Origin: Lachnospiraceae bacterium
GTDB lineage: Bacteria; Bacillota; Clostridia; Lachnospirales; Lachnospiraceae
Assembly (NCBI GenBank): GCA_017476305.1
Contig: JAFVAA010000782.1
Span: 1-12,585 of the forward strand
Reading direction: 5' to 3'
DNA length: 12,585 nt
The translations under genes and the position numbers were made by a program. The notes beneath the pieces are model-generated. The model saw nothing but the letters and a program-made list of their open reading frames with translations. It was not told the origin of the DNA and ran no database searches. Positions 1-7,262 of this stretch are shown here, in pieces; position 1 is the first letter of the stretch, and every line of letters begins with the position of its first letter.

Positions 1-922
1 CCTTCGCCCCGGTATTCGTAACCTCCACGCACATAGAGGTCTGCCACTCACCTTCCCCCGGCTCTGTCTTTGTGACTTCGATAGTAAAATCCGTGTAGCT
101 AAGCCCAAAACCAAACGGATACCGTACCTTTTCTTTCGCAAAGGTTTCAAAATAGCGATAGCCCACATAAATATCCTCTGCGTATCTGTCACTGTTTTTC
201 CCGCCAAAATTTTTATGACTCGGATAATCCTCCACCTGATAGGCAATGGTATCTGTCAGTTTCCCGGACGGGGAAACTTCTCCGGTCAAAACCCTTGCAA
301 TTCCTGTGCCGCCAGTCATGCCGCCCTGCCAGACATATGCGACAGCATCCGGAGAGAATTCATCTTCAAAGCTCATATCCATGATATTTCCCACATTTAA
401 CAGTACGATTACCTTTTGAAAGTACTGTCTGGCAAGTCTTAGCATCTCTTTTTCCTCCGACGTCAAAAGAAAAGCTCCTGCCTCGTTTCGGTTGTCCTGG
501 TCTTCTCCCGCAGTTCTGCCGATGATGACGATTGCCGCCTTTGATCTCTTTGCGGCATTTTCCACAATTTCATCGGTAAGCGGCATTTCCTTTTGGGACC
601 ACGGCTCTTCTCCCCAGCCGCTCCCAAGGTCATATGGATTTTTCGCATCCCATTCTTTATAAATTTCCAAAAGCTCTTCATTTACAGGTACCTGAGCCTC
701 CAAAAGCCCATCCGGAATTCCTGTCACCTTAGAGACATTTACCATTCCACCGGAGCCTGTTCCGCTTTTATAGTAGTGCAGCTGAATCCGCCCGAAAACA
801 GCCACCTCTTCCTCCTTTTTCAGCGGAAGAACTTCCTTTTCATTTTTCAGCAGAACGATTCCCTCCTCTACAGCTCTTACCGCATCATTCACATAATCCT
901 TCCAGTTAAGTACGTGCTTCAA
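1..922 (-). CDS. GH3 beta-glucosidase, permuted domain order (partial: first 307 residues)
   Basis: This is the 5' part of a glycoside hydrolase family 3 enzyme that runs off the window. GH3 beta-glucosidases release glucose or related sugars from the non-reducing end of beta-linked glycosides. The visible protein begins directly with what is normally the second GH3 domain: an EGIVLLKNE segment at residues 20-28, VFGR at 42-45, a GRTAGEDQDN stretch at 135-144, LNVGN at 175-179 and VWQGGMTGG at 197-205. The characteristic PFGFGLSYT motif follows at 269-277, then the start of a fibronectin-III-like region. The barrel domain carrying the Asp nucleophile is not seen and should lie downstream, as in known permuted GH3 enzymes of rumen Clostridia. 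The start is TTG at 922, with AGGAGG nine bases upstream. An in-frame ATG at 961 has no good ribosome binding site. No signal peptide is visible, so the enzyme is probably cytoplasmic. It begins 58 bases after the RNase E/G gene. Confidence 0.87.
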   Translation of the reverse strand, partial: MKHVLNWKDYVNDAVRAVEEGIVLLKNEKEVLPLKKEEEVAVFGRIQLHYYKSGTGSGGMVNVSKVTGIPDGLLEAQVPVNEELLEIYKEWDAKNPYDLGSGWGEEPWSQKEMPLTDEIVENAAKRSKAAIVIIGRTAGEDQDNRNEAGAFLLTSEEKEMLRLARQYFQKVIVLLNVGNIMDMSFEDEFSPDAVAYVWQGGMTGGTGIARVLTGEVSPSGKLTDTIAYQVEDYPSHKNFGGKNSDRYAEDIYVGYRYFETFAKEKVRYPFGFGLSYTDFTIEVTKTEPGEGEWQTSMCVEVTNTGAK

Positions 923-980
923 ATCCGAATTCCTCCTTTTTTCTTTTTGATAGATTTTCATTTTCTCAAAACAGGATCTT

Positions 981-2213
981 TCATCCGGCAGTCTCCTCCT
1001 GTTCCTCCTCTTCTATGCGTACATTTTCTGAAAGCTCCTCATATAAGGGCTTTCTCGTCTTCTTTCTGGTCAGCTCTACAAGCCCCAGCTTTGTCATATC
1101 TACAAGCTGCACCGGTACCGGATCCTTTTTTAACTCTGCCCGGAAACAGGAAAGTAACTCCTCCTTTGCCGCCGCCTCCTCCAAATCGATAAAATCCACC
1201 AGAATGATTCCCGAAAGATTCCGAAGCTTTAGCTGAAGGGCAATTTCTACAGCAGCCTCTTTATTGATTTTCAAAAAATGTTTCTGTACATCCTTTTTCT
1301 TTCCAACTGCTTTTCCGGTATTTACATCGATGGACACCAATGCTTCCGTAGGCTCTATGATAAGATACCCTCCACTTTTTAACCAGACCTTTTTTCGAAG
1401 CGCCCGCTCTAAGGTCCGATCCAGATGACAGACCGCTGAAAGCTTTCCATGCTCCTCATCCCACAGGGAGAGAGCTGCCGCCTCCTCCCACTGATTTTCC
1501 CTGATATATCCCGAAATCTGTTCGTAAAGCTCCGGAATATCCGTCTCCACCGTTATTTTTCCATCTGCTGTCCTGTTTTTGATGGTTTCCAGATATAAGG
1601 GTGCTTCCTCATACAGCTTACTAAAAACCGTTTTATGTTTTCCGGTCCGAATCAGAGTTTCATACCGCTTTCTTAAAAAAAGGATCTCCCGTTCCATCGT
1701 TTCCTTTTTTGCAGCTTTACTGCCCGTGCGCGCGATCAGTGCATATTCATCCGATGCATACGGCTCCAACATTTCTTTTAACCGTTCCCGCTCCGCCTTT
1801 TCCGTTATTTTTTTCGAAACATGGATTCCTGACCTTCCTGTCCCAAGTACCAGGTATTTTCCGGAAAAATCCAGATTGACGCTAAGCGTAGGCGGCTTTG
1901 TCTTGACCGCCTCCCTGACCACCTGTACCAAAAGCTCATCCCCGATGAGAATCCTGTCGTCCCCCCTTTTCACTGTATCTGTATGAATCGGTCTTCCCGC
2001 TTTTTCTAAAGGCAGATATCCCATCTGCCCCTTTTCAAACTCTACAAAAGCAGCACCAATATTTTTTACAATATTCTTTACCTTTCCCACATAAATATTT
2101 CCTAAAAAGGAATTTTTGGAAGGCTCCGGTAAAAGCTCCGTAATCCCTCCATCCTCCAGGACAGCCGTAATAATATGCGTTTCCTTTTTGGTGACCACAA
2201 GCTTACATTCCAT
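981..2213 (-). CDS. rng: Rne/Rng family ribonuclease (RNase E/G) lacking the Zn-link
   Basis: This is a single-strand-specific endoribonuclease of the RNase E/G family, which in bacteria acts in mRNA turnover and in rRNA/tRNA processing. It has 410 residues. An S1-type RNA-binding region covers about residues 37-105 (GNIYVGKVKNIVKNIGAAFVEF and following). The catalytic domain follows, with SIDVN at 294-298 and VDFID at 339-343. By alignment with E. coli RNase E (Asp303 and Asp346), the metal-binding pair should be Asp296 and Asp340. The protein stops soon after KTRKPLYEEL with an acidic tail. The CPxC zinc-link that holds RNase E/G dimers together in proteobacteria is absent, and there is no degradosome scaffold. 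The ATG start has AAAGGA eleven bases upstream. The gene sits just after the radical-SAM pair, a common arrangement in Clostridia, and a strong mRNA hairpin precedes it. The family assignment is firm; the exact substrate is not known. Confidence 0.94.
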   Translation of the reverse strand: MECKLVVTKKETHIITAVLEDGGITELLPEPSKNSFLGNIYVGKVKNIVKNIGAAFVEFEKGQMGYLPLEKAGRPIHTDTVKRGDDRILIGDELLVQVVREAVKTKPPTLSVNLDFSGKYLVLGTGRSGIHVSKKITEKAERERLKEMLEPYASDEYALIARTGSKAAKKETMEREILFLRKRYETLIRTGKHKTVFSKLYEEAPLYLETIKNRTADGKITVETDIPELYEQISGYIRENQWEEAAALSLWDEEHGKLSAVCHLDRTLERALRKKVWLKSGGYLIIEPTEALVSIDVNTGKAVGKKKDVQKHFLKINKEAAVEIALQLKLRNLSGIILVDFIDLEEAAAKEELLSCFRAELKKDPVPVQLVDMTKLGLVELTRKKTRKPLYEELSENVRIEEEEQEETAG

Positions 2214-2256
2214 AATTTTTGTATTCCTTTATTTTCATATCAAATTTATACTCAGC

Positions 2257-2297
2257 TTAAACTCAGTAACGGAATTTAATTCCGTTACTGAGCTTAA
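2257..2297 (-). promoter_or_regulatory. 19-bp mRNA hairpin across the DUF2344 stop codon, upstream of rng
   Basis: The arms CTCAGTAACGGAAT and ATTCCGTTACTGAG are perfect inverse complements around a 3-base loop. Outside them one more position and then TTAA/TTAA continue the pairing. In the minus-strand RNA the single non-complementary position becomes a G-U wobble, so the transcript can form a continuous 19-bp stem. The last codons and the TGA stop of the DUF2344 gene lie inside it. No U-tract follows, so it is not a standard intrinsic terminator. It ends 43 bases before the rng start codon, so a role in processing, stabilising or controlling the rng mRNA is plausible. That role is inferred; only the structure is seen. 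Confidence 0.75.
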
Positions 2298-3102
2298 CGA
2301 CTTTGCCATACTCCGAAAGAGGCACCAGTTCACACACAGGATCACTCTTCCATGTATGCACCTCTCCCTTTTTCATATTCAGATCCCCATACATCTCCAG
2401 TCTGTGAATCTGAAAGGCTGCACTCTCGTATTCTTCTCCCTCATCCATGCAGACTGCCTCTAAGACAAGCTCCGGTTTGATATTTACGACACTGCCTGCT
2501 GTAAGCTGCATAAAAAGGAGCGGTTCATATCCGGCATCTGTAAAGTCTGCCTGTAAGCTTCCCGTATCCTCCTCTGCCTCTGATAAAAGATAGATATACT
2601 CCCTGATATCCATAAGCTTTTCCGAACGTTTTGTTTTTTTCAGGATTTCAACCCGCTCCTTTTTCATAAAACGTTCGACAGCATTCCTTCTCTTTTCTTC
2701 CTCTGAAAAAAAGCTTGTCCACTCCGGCTTCAAACTCCATTCCGGCTTTAAATACACCAGATAATCACAGGCTGCAAGCACTGCCATCGAGCTTTTACTC
2801 TCCTCTTCCAAATACAGAAAATCCGTTACGGAAATCTCCTCATTCATCTGTGTATTTACTCTCTGTAAAAACTCCTCCTTCGGAATCTCCTCATCGAGAG
2901 ACAGATCCAGATACTCTCCCTCACTACTAAGCCCTAACCCCAGAGGAGATGCAAATGACATGATCTGATGCGGGGAAAATCCTTTACTGTAGCTTACCTG
3001 AATCCCCGCCCTGCGAAACGCTTTTTGGAAATACCGCATGACATCCAGATGCCCGATAAAGCGCATCGAACCCATCTTCGTAAATTTCAGTCTCGCCTTC
3101 AT
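2263..3102 (-). CDS. TIGR03936/DUF2344 family radical-SAM-associated protein
   Basis: This is an uncharacterised protein family encoded next to, or fused with, TIGR03960 radical SAM proteins. Here it directly follows that partner. From the chosen ATG it has 279 residues. The conserved start reads MKARLKFTKMGSMRFIGHLD, followed by RYFQKAFRRAGI and SKGFSPHQIMSFASPLGLG (about 40-58), the signature segment of the family. No membrane span, signal peptide or known catalytic motif is visible. The start at 3102 is chosen because family members begin at this lysine-rich MK motif; GAGAGG lies 12 bases upstream and GAAAGG just before it. A GTG at 3153 would add 17 residues but lacks a ribosome binding site. 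The gap from the radical SAM gene is about 124 bases, the longest inside the block. Its function is unknown; it probably binds the substrate of, or assists, the radical SAM enzyme (inference). Confidence 0.9.
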   Translation of the reverse strand: MKARLKFTKMGSMRFIGHLDVMRYFQKAFRRAGIQVSYSKGFSPHQIMSFASPLGLGLSSEGEYLDLSLDEEIPKEEFLQRVNTQMNEEISVTDFLYLEEESKSSMAVLAACDYLVYLKPEWSLKPEWTSFFSEEEKRRNAVERFMKKERVEILKKTKRSEKLMDIREYIYLLSEAEEDTGSLQADFTDAGYEPLLFMQLTAGSVVNIKPELVLEAVCMDEGEEYESAAFQIHRLEMYGDLNMKKGEVHTWKSDPVCELVPLSEYGKVVKLSNGIKFRY

Positions 3103-3226
3103 AACCTTTCGTATCCTCTCCCGTTTTTCAAATCTGTTCATGCTCCATGTCACTACTCATTCACCGCAAAGCATCTTTCACGTTTTATGCACCCGTATTT
3201 ATAGTAAACGCATGAAATAAATACCT

Positions 3227-5083
3227 TTACGAAACACATACCCCACACTGAAATACTGCCGCTCCACAGCCGGAACAGCCCTCCCTGCAGTTCGGAGTTA
3301 CGACTGCTTCCTTTGACCTTAGGTATTCTCTTAAAAGAAACCGCTTTGTCACTCCGATATCAATAAAATCCCATGGAAACAGCTCGTCCTCCCCGCGTTC
3401 CCTTTTGATATAAAAGTCCATATCAACTCCCTGCTCTTGAAATGCCTTTACCCAGATATCGTATTTGAAAAACTCGCCCCATGCATCATAAATACATCCC
3501 TCTTGATACGCCTGTAAAATGACACCACAGAGTTTTCTGTCCCCTCTGGCAAAAATCCCCTCCAGCTCGGAAACATCCGCATCATGGCAGTTATACTTGA
3601 TACTTTTCGCATTTAACTGACTCTTTACCTTACTGAGTAAAAAATCTCTTTTCTCCACTGCATACTCCTTCGAAACCATAGGAGCCCACTGAAACGGGGT
3701 AAACGGCTTTGGTACAAAAATAGAGCTGCTGCTGACGATACTCACCTTTCCATTTCTCTCTTCCTTCGGAATCGTATAGTATTCTCTGGCAATTTTATCG
3801 GAAAGCACGGCAATCGCTTCGATGTCCTCATCCGTTTCACCCGGAAGTCCTAACATAAAATAGAGCTTCACACGGTTCCAGCCGCCAAGAAAGGCATCCA
3901 TCGCCCCCTTTAAGATTTCCTCCTCCGTAAGCCCCTTATTGATTACATTCCGCATCCTCTGGGAACCTGCCTCCGGTGCAAATGTAAGACTGCTCTTTCT
4001 GATATCCTGCACCCTTGACATGACATCCAGCGCAAAGGCGTCAATCCTTAAGGATGGCAGGGAAATATTCACTCCCTGTCCCTGAAATTCCTCAATCAGC
4101 CAGTATACCAGCTTATCAAGCTCTTTATAATCACTGGAGCTTAGGGAACTTAACGTAATTTCCTCATGCCCCGTAGATTCAAGCATCGCCTTTGCCCTTT
4201 GCTTTAAAAAGGAAAGGGCACGCGGCCTCACCGGACGGTAAAGCATTCCCGCCTGACAGAAACGGCATCCTCTGATGCAGCCTCTCTGAATTTCTAAAAC
4301 CACCCGGTCCTGTGTCACCTTTATATAGGGGACCAGGGGCTTTTCCGGATAGTACGTATCCGACATGTCCCGCTGTACCTGCTTTACGATCCTTTCAGGC
4401 ACACCATCTGTCACAGGATGAAATGAGGATAATGTCCCATCCTCATGATACTCTGCCTCATAAAACTGAGGGATATAAAGTCCGGGAATCTGTGCGGCCT
4501 GCTTTAAAAAATCCTCCCTGGTACCACCGGCTTTTTTCCATGCTTTATAAACTTCCATCAAATCCCCATACACCGTCTCGCCTTCCCCGATATAAAAAAT
4601 ATCAAAAAAATCAGCAATCGGTTCCGGATTATAGGTACAGGGACCGCCTCCGATCACAAAGGGATCTTCTGATGTCCTGTCCTTCGCCAAAAGAGGGATT
4701 CCGGACAAATCCAAGATCTGCAAAATATTGGTATAGCACATCTCATACTGCAGGGTAATTCCCAAAAAGTCAAAATTTCTCACAGGATCCTGGCTCTCCA
4801 GCGCAAACAGCGGGATATGCTCCTCCCGCATAATCCTGTCCAGATCCATCCAGGGGGAATACACCCGTTCGCACCAGGTATCCTCCCTGAGATTGAACAT
4901 ATCATATAATATCTGAATCCCAAGGTGTGACATCCCGATTTCATAAACATCCGGAAAACACATACAGAACCGGATATCGACCTTCTCAGGATCCTTTTTC
5001 ACCATATTGATTTCCCCACCAATATATCTGGCAGGCTTTTCCACACGTAATAATATTTCATCGCTAAGTGCAAGCTTTCTCAT
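3227..5083 (-). CDS. TIGR03960 family B12-binding-type radical SAM protein
   Basis: This is a cytoplasmic radical SAM enzyme of unknown reaction, 618 residues long. The N-terminal part (about 30-175) resembles the cobalamin-binding-like domain found in B12-type radical SAM enzymes, with FPDVYEIGMSHLG at 43-55 and a glycine-rich VIGGGPCTYNPEP at 143-155. The radical SAM core carries QRGCIRGCRFCQAG at 266-279. Cys269, Cys273 and Cys276 form the CX3CX2C set that binds the 4Fe-4S cluster cleaving S-adenosylmethionine. The extreme C-terminus holds five more cysteines (599, 603, 606, 613, 616). The classical DxHxxG cobalamin motif was not identified, so actual B12 use is uncertain. The ATG start matches the family's MRKLALSDEI opening. 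AGGAGG overlaps the upstream stop codon at an unusually long spacing of about 14 bases. The gene pairs with the downstream DUF2344 gene. The family is firm; the substrate is unknown. Confidence 0.93.
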   Translation of the reverse strand: MRKLALSDEILLRVEKPARYIGGEINMVKKDPEKVDIRFCMCFPDVYEIGMSHLGIQILYDMFNLREDTWCERVYSPWMDLDRIMREEHIPLFALESQDPVRNFDFLGITLQYEMCYTNILQILDLSGIPLLAKDRTSEDPFVIGGGPCTYNPEPIADFFDIFYIGEGETVYGDLMEVYKAWKKAGGTREDFLKQAAQIPGLYIPQFYEAEYHEDGTLSSFHPVTDGVPERIVKQVQRDMSDTYYPEKPLVPYIKVTQDRVVLEIQRGCIRGCRFCQAGMLYRPVRPRALSFLKQRAKAMLESTGHEEITLSSLSSSDYKELDKLVYWLIEEFQGQGVNISLPSLRIDAFALDVMSRVQDIRKSSLTFAPEAGSQRMRNVINKGLTEEEILKGAMDAFLGGWNRVKLYFMLGLPGETDEDIEAIAVLSDKIAREYYTIPKEERNGKVSIVSSSSIFVPKPFTPFQWAPMVSKEYAVEKRDFLLSKVKSQLNAKSIKYNCHDADVSELEGIFARGDRKLCGVILQAYQEGCIYDAWGEFFKYDIWVKAFQEQGVDMDFYIKRERGEDELFPWDFIDIGVTKRFLLREYLRSKEAVVTPNCREGCSGCGAAVFQCGVCVS

Positions 5084-5101
5084 GGTTTCTAAAAAAACCT
5101 C

Positions 5102-5467
5102 CTATTTTCCTTTCGGCTCCAAATAACGAATCACAGCCTCTGCCTGCTTTACGAGCATCTGATAATGCGAATCATCCGATAGTACCTGCTCGATCCGTTC
5201 CCTGTCGAATCCCCGGAACGAAATCTGAAAGTGAAATGCTGTCACAAAAAGAACAAATAAAAGGAATGCAAAGAGCGGACGATAAAACGAAAAATGCCCC
5301 TCCTTCCTTCTAAACTCCTCCGGCATTTCCTCATAGCCCTCATGCGAAAACGGAGAAAATCCCTCCGAAGCCGGAAAAGAATCTCCTGAAAAAAGCATTT
5401 TCGCCTCCCGCAGCCGATCCTCCCTGCGTTTTTTTGGTTCCATGTTTTCAAATACCAACTGCTCCAT
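5102..5467 (-). CDS. Small single-span membrane protein, unknown function
   Basis: I do not recognise this 121-residue protein. The N-terminal 60 residues are polar and charged (PKKRREDRLREAK at 11-23, then an acidic and proline/serine-containing stretch). A strongly hydrophobic segment follows at about 62-80 (FYRPLFAFLLFVLFVTAFHF), then a 40-residue tail ending in EPKGK. Basic residues before the span suggest the N-terminus is inside and the tail outside. The ATG at 5467 is chosen because AAAGGAG stands eight bases upstream; a longer reading from 5617 would overlap the end of gpsA and lacks support. The gene lies 91 bases after gpsA, and its stop codon abuts the ribosome binding site of the radical SAM gene, so the two are probably co-transcribed. 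It occupies the place where many sporulating Firmicutes carry spoIVA, but it does not resemble SpoIVA. Confidence 0.72.
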   Translation of the reverse strand: MEQLVFENMEPKKRREDRLREAKMLFSGDSFPASEGFSPFSHEGYEEMPEEFRRKEGHFSFYRPLFAFLLFVLFVTAFHFQISFRGFDRERIEQVLSDDSHYQMLVKQAEAVIRYLEPKGK

Positions 5468-5558
5468 ATGCAAAACTCCTTTCAAAAGGAACTGTAAACA
5501 ACCCTTTCTGTCTTTTAAGCATATGCAGAAATAAGTACGAACATGACAACCATCCTCT

Positions 5559-6572
5559 TTATTTTTTCCACCCCAGATCCGGATATTCCTTGCAGCGGTC
5601 TCTCGTAAAGAGGGCATGAACAGCCTCCTGTGCCGTCACCCCTTCAAAAAGCACCTTACAGGTCTGTTCCACGATCGGCATGGAAACCTGATACTTTTCG
5701 GACAGCTTCTTAACTGCTTTTGCCGAATAAACGCCCTCCACGACCTGCTTTACCTCCTGAAGAGCCTGCTCCAAAGAATACCCCTTTCCAATCAAAGCTC
5801 CGGCGTTGTGATTTCTGCTGTGCTCACTCGTACAGGTAACAATCAGGTCCCCGATCCCTGACAGCCCTCCCATGGTTTCCATACTGGCTCCCATAGCAGT
5901 TCCCAGTCTGGTAATCTCTGCCACTCCTCTGGTAATCAGAGCTGCCTTTGTATTATCTCCATAGCCCAGACCATCACAAATCCCGGCTGCTAAAGCGATG
6001 ACATTTTTTACCGAGCCACCGAGCTCGATTCCTATGATATCCGGGCTTATGTATACACGAAAGTTATCATTCATAAAAATTTCCTGGATAAAAATCGCCG
6101 TCTCTTTCCCTGCACTTCCCACTACTACCGTCGTCGGCATATCTACCGCAACCTCCTCTGCATGGCTCGGTCCTGATAATACCGATACATCTGCCTGTGG
6201 TATTTCCTCTAATAGGATATCCCGCAGGGTTTTTAAAGACGCTTCCTCAATTCCCTTCGCCACATTGACGATTTTCTGCCCTTCTCCAATCAAAGGAGAT
6301 GCCTCCCTTGCCGTACTGCGAACGAAAGGAGATGCCACCGAAAAAACCACTAAATCCGGAGCATCACATGCTTTTTCCAAATCATCCGTGACCTCCACGA
6401 GCTCCGGCAGCTTTACTCCCGGAAGCCTGTCCTTATGCTCTCTGTATTCCTGCAGCATAGAAACCTCTTCCTTTACCTTGGACCATAAGATCACCTGATG
6501 GCCATGCTTCGCTAACATCACAGCCAATGCAGTCCCCCAGCTTCCCGCACCTAAAAAACTAATTCGTTTCAT
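5559..6572 (-). CDS. gpsA: NAD(P)H-dependent glycerol-3-phosphate dehydrogenase
   Basis: It reduces dihydroxyacetone phosphate to sn-glycerol-3-phosphate in the cytoplasm, supplying the backbone for phospholipids. It has 337 residues, normal for the family. The nucleotide-binding motif FLGAGSWGTALA is at residues 6-17. The substrate-binding signature GPSHAEEVA is at 134-142. The segment IELGGSVKNVIALAAG at 182-197 contains the expected catalytic Lys189. GDNTKAALITRG (205-216) and the SRN motif at 252-254 complete the family pattern. The start at 6572 is preferred over an in-frame ATG at 6626: AGGAGG sits nine bases upstream and the Rossmann fold then begins at once. The first 14 bases overlap the end of plsY, so the two are likely translationally coupled. 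Their products act in consecutive steps: GpsA makes the acceptor that PlsY acylates. Confidence 0.97.
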   Translation of the reverse strand: MKRISFLGAGSWGTALAVMLAKHGHQVILWSKVKEEVSMLQEYREHKDRLPGVKLPELVEVTDDLEKACDAPDLVVFSVASPFVRSTAREASPLIGEGQKIVNVAKGIEEASLKTLRDILLEEIPQADVSVLSGPSHAEEVAVDMPTTVVVGSAGKETAIFIQEIFMNDNFRVYISPDIIGIELGGSVKNVIALAAGICDGLGYGDNTKAALITRGVAEITRLGTAMGASMETMGGLSGIGDLIVTCTSEHSRNHNAGALIGKGYSLEQALQEVKQVVEGVYSAKAVKKLSEKYQVSMPIVEQTCKVLFEGVTAQEAVHALFTRDRCKEYPDLGWKK

Positions 6573-7227
6573 GCTTCTCTGCCTCCTTCTCCTTCTTTGT
6601 CTTAAAGAGTTTATTCTCATTTCCATGAATCAGACGTACAATGTTCTGCCGATGCTGAAAATAGGCAAATACCGTAAACAGCAGACTTATGATAAGCATA
6701 TGTAAGAACATTTGATCGCCCCTGTAGAAAAGAAAGGTATTGACAGGAATGATCCAGGCAACGAGCAGAGAACCGACGGAAACGTATCGGGTAACCGCCA
6801 CGACCAGAATGAAGATCAGAAGTCCGACCGGCATGACGATCGGATGTGCAGTCGAAACGATTACGGCAGCAGTCACTGCAATGCCCTTACCACCTTTAAA
6901 CCCCAGATAAAATGGAAAATTGTGTCCCAGCACAGCGCCCAGTCCGCAATAAAGTCCTAAAAGATACCACACAGGCTCCGTCGGAAAGAGAAAACGGATC
7001 AACAAAATCGGAACGATCGCCTTCGCCACATCTCCGACAAAGGTAATCAGCGCCGGAAGCTTTCCAAAGTTTCGCAGTACATTGGTCGTTCCCGCATTTC
7101 CACTTCCTAACCTCCGTATATCCTGATGAAAAAATCTCCCTACGAAATAACCGGTAGAAATACAGCCGAAAAAGTAGCCGACTACCAGGCATGCTCCCGC
7201 ATAAGCATAAAATACCGTCTCCTGCAT
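6559..7227 (-). CDS. plsY: Acyl-phosphate:glycerol-3-phosphate acyltransferase PlsY
   Basis: This integral membrane enzyme transfers an acyl group from acyl-phosphate to glycerol-3-phosphate, giving lysophosphatidic acid, the first committed step of phospholipid synthesis in most Gram-positive bacteria. It has 222 residues and several hydrophobic spans (about 5-25, 55-80, 88-108, 112-145, 150-168, 174-192). The three family motifs are present: GSGNAGTTNVLR at 41-52, GHNFPFYLGFKGGKGIA at 101-117, and RLIHGNENKL at 198-207. A basic cytoplasmic tail follows. The ATG has AGGAGG a few bases upstream. It begins 35 bases after der and overlaps the start of gpsA, whose product makes its substrate. 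PlsX, which makes the acyl-phosphate, is not in the window. Confidence 0.97.
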   Translation of the reverse strand: MQETVFYAYAGACLVVGYFFGCISTGYFVGRFFHQDIRRLGSGNAGTTNVLRNFGKLPALITFVGDVAKAIVPILLIRFLFPTEPVWYLLGLYCGLGAVLGHNFPFYLGFKGGKGIAVTAAVIVSTAHPIVMPVGLLIFILVVAVTRYVSVGSLLVAWIIPVNTFLFYRGDQMFLHMLIISLLFTVFAYFQHRQNIVRLIHGNENKLFKTKKEKEAEKHETN

Positions 7228-7262
7228 TTTTCTCCTCCTGCTCTTTTTCCTTTTTCACGACT

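Noticed and set aside
923..961. ATG at 961 as the GH3 start
   Set aside because: It is in frame and adds 13 residues but lacks a good ribosome binding site and would place the strong AGGAGG inside the gene; the TTG at 922 matches the usual start of permuted GH3 proteins.
593..1192. Plus-strand open frame across the GH3-rng junction
   Set aside because: It is antisense to two genes with clear family motifs and its translation is low-complexity; a shadow frame.
2205..2238. An 11-codon minus-strand leader reading frame overlapping the rng start
   Set aside because: It has no ribosome binding site, and a frame this short is expected by chance.
3103..3153. GTG at 3153 as the DUF2344 start
   Set aside because: No ribosome binding site precedes it and the added 17 residues are not part of the known family start.
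3198..3203. TATAAA on the minus strand as an internal promoter for DUF2344-rng
   Set aside because: No acceptable -35 hexamer at 16-18 bases; an AT-rich gap gives such matches easily.
5998..6498. Plus-strand open frame inside gpsA
   Set aside because: It is antisense to the conserved GpsA coding sequence and has no recognisable motif or ribosome binding site support.
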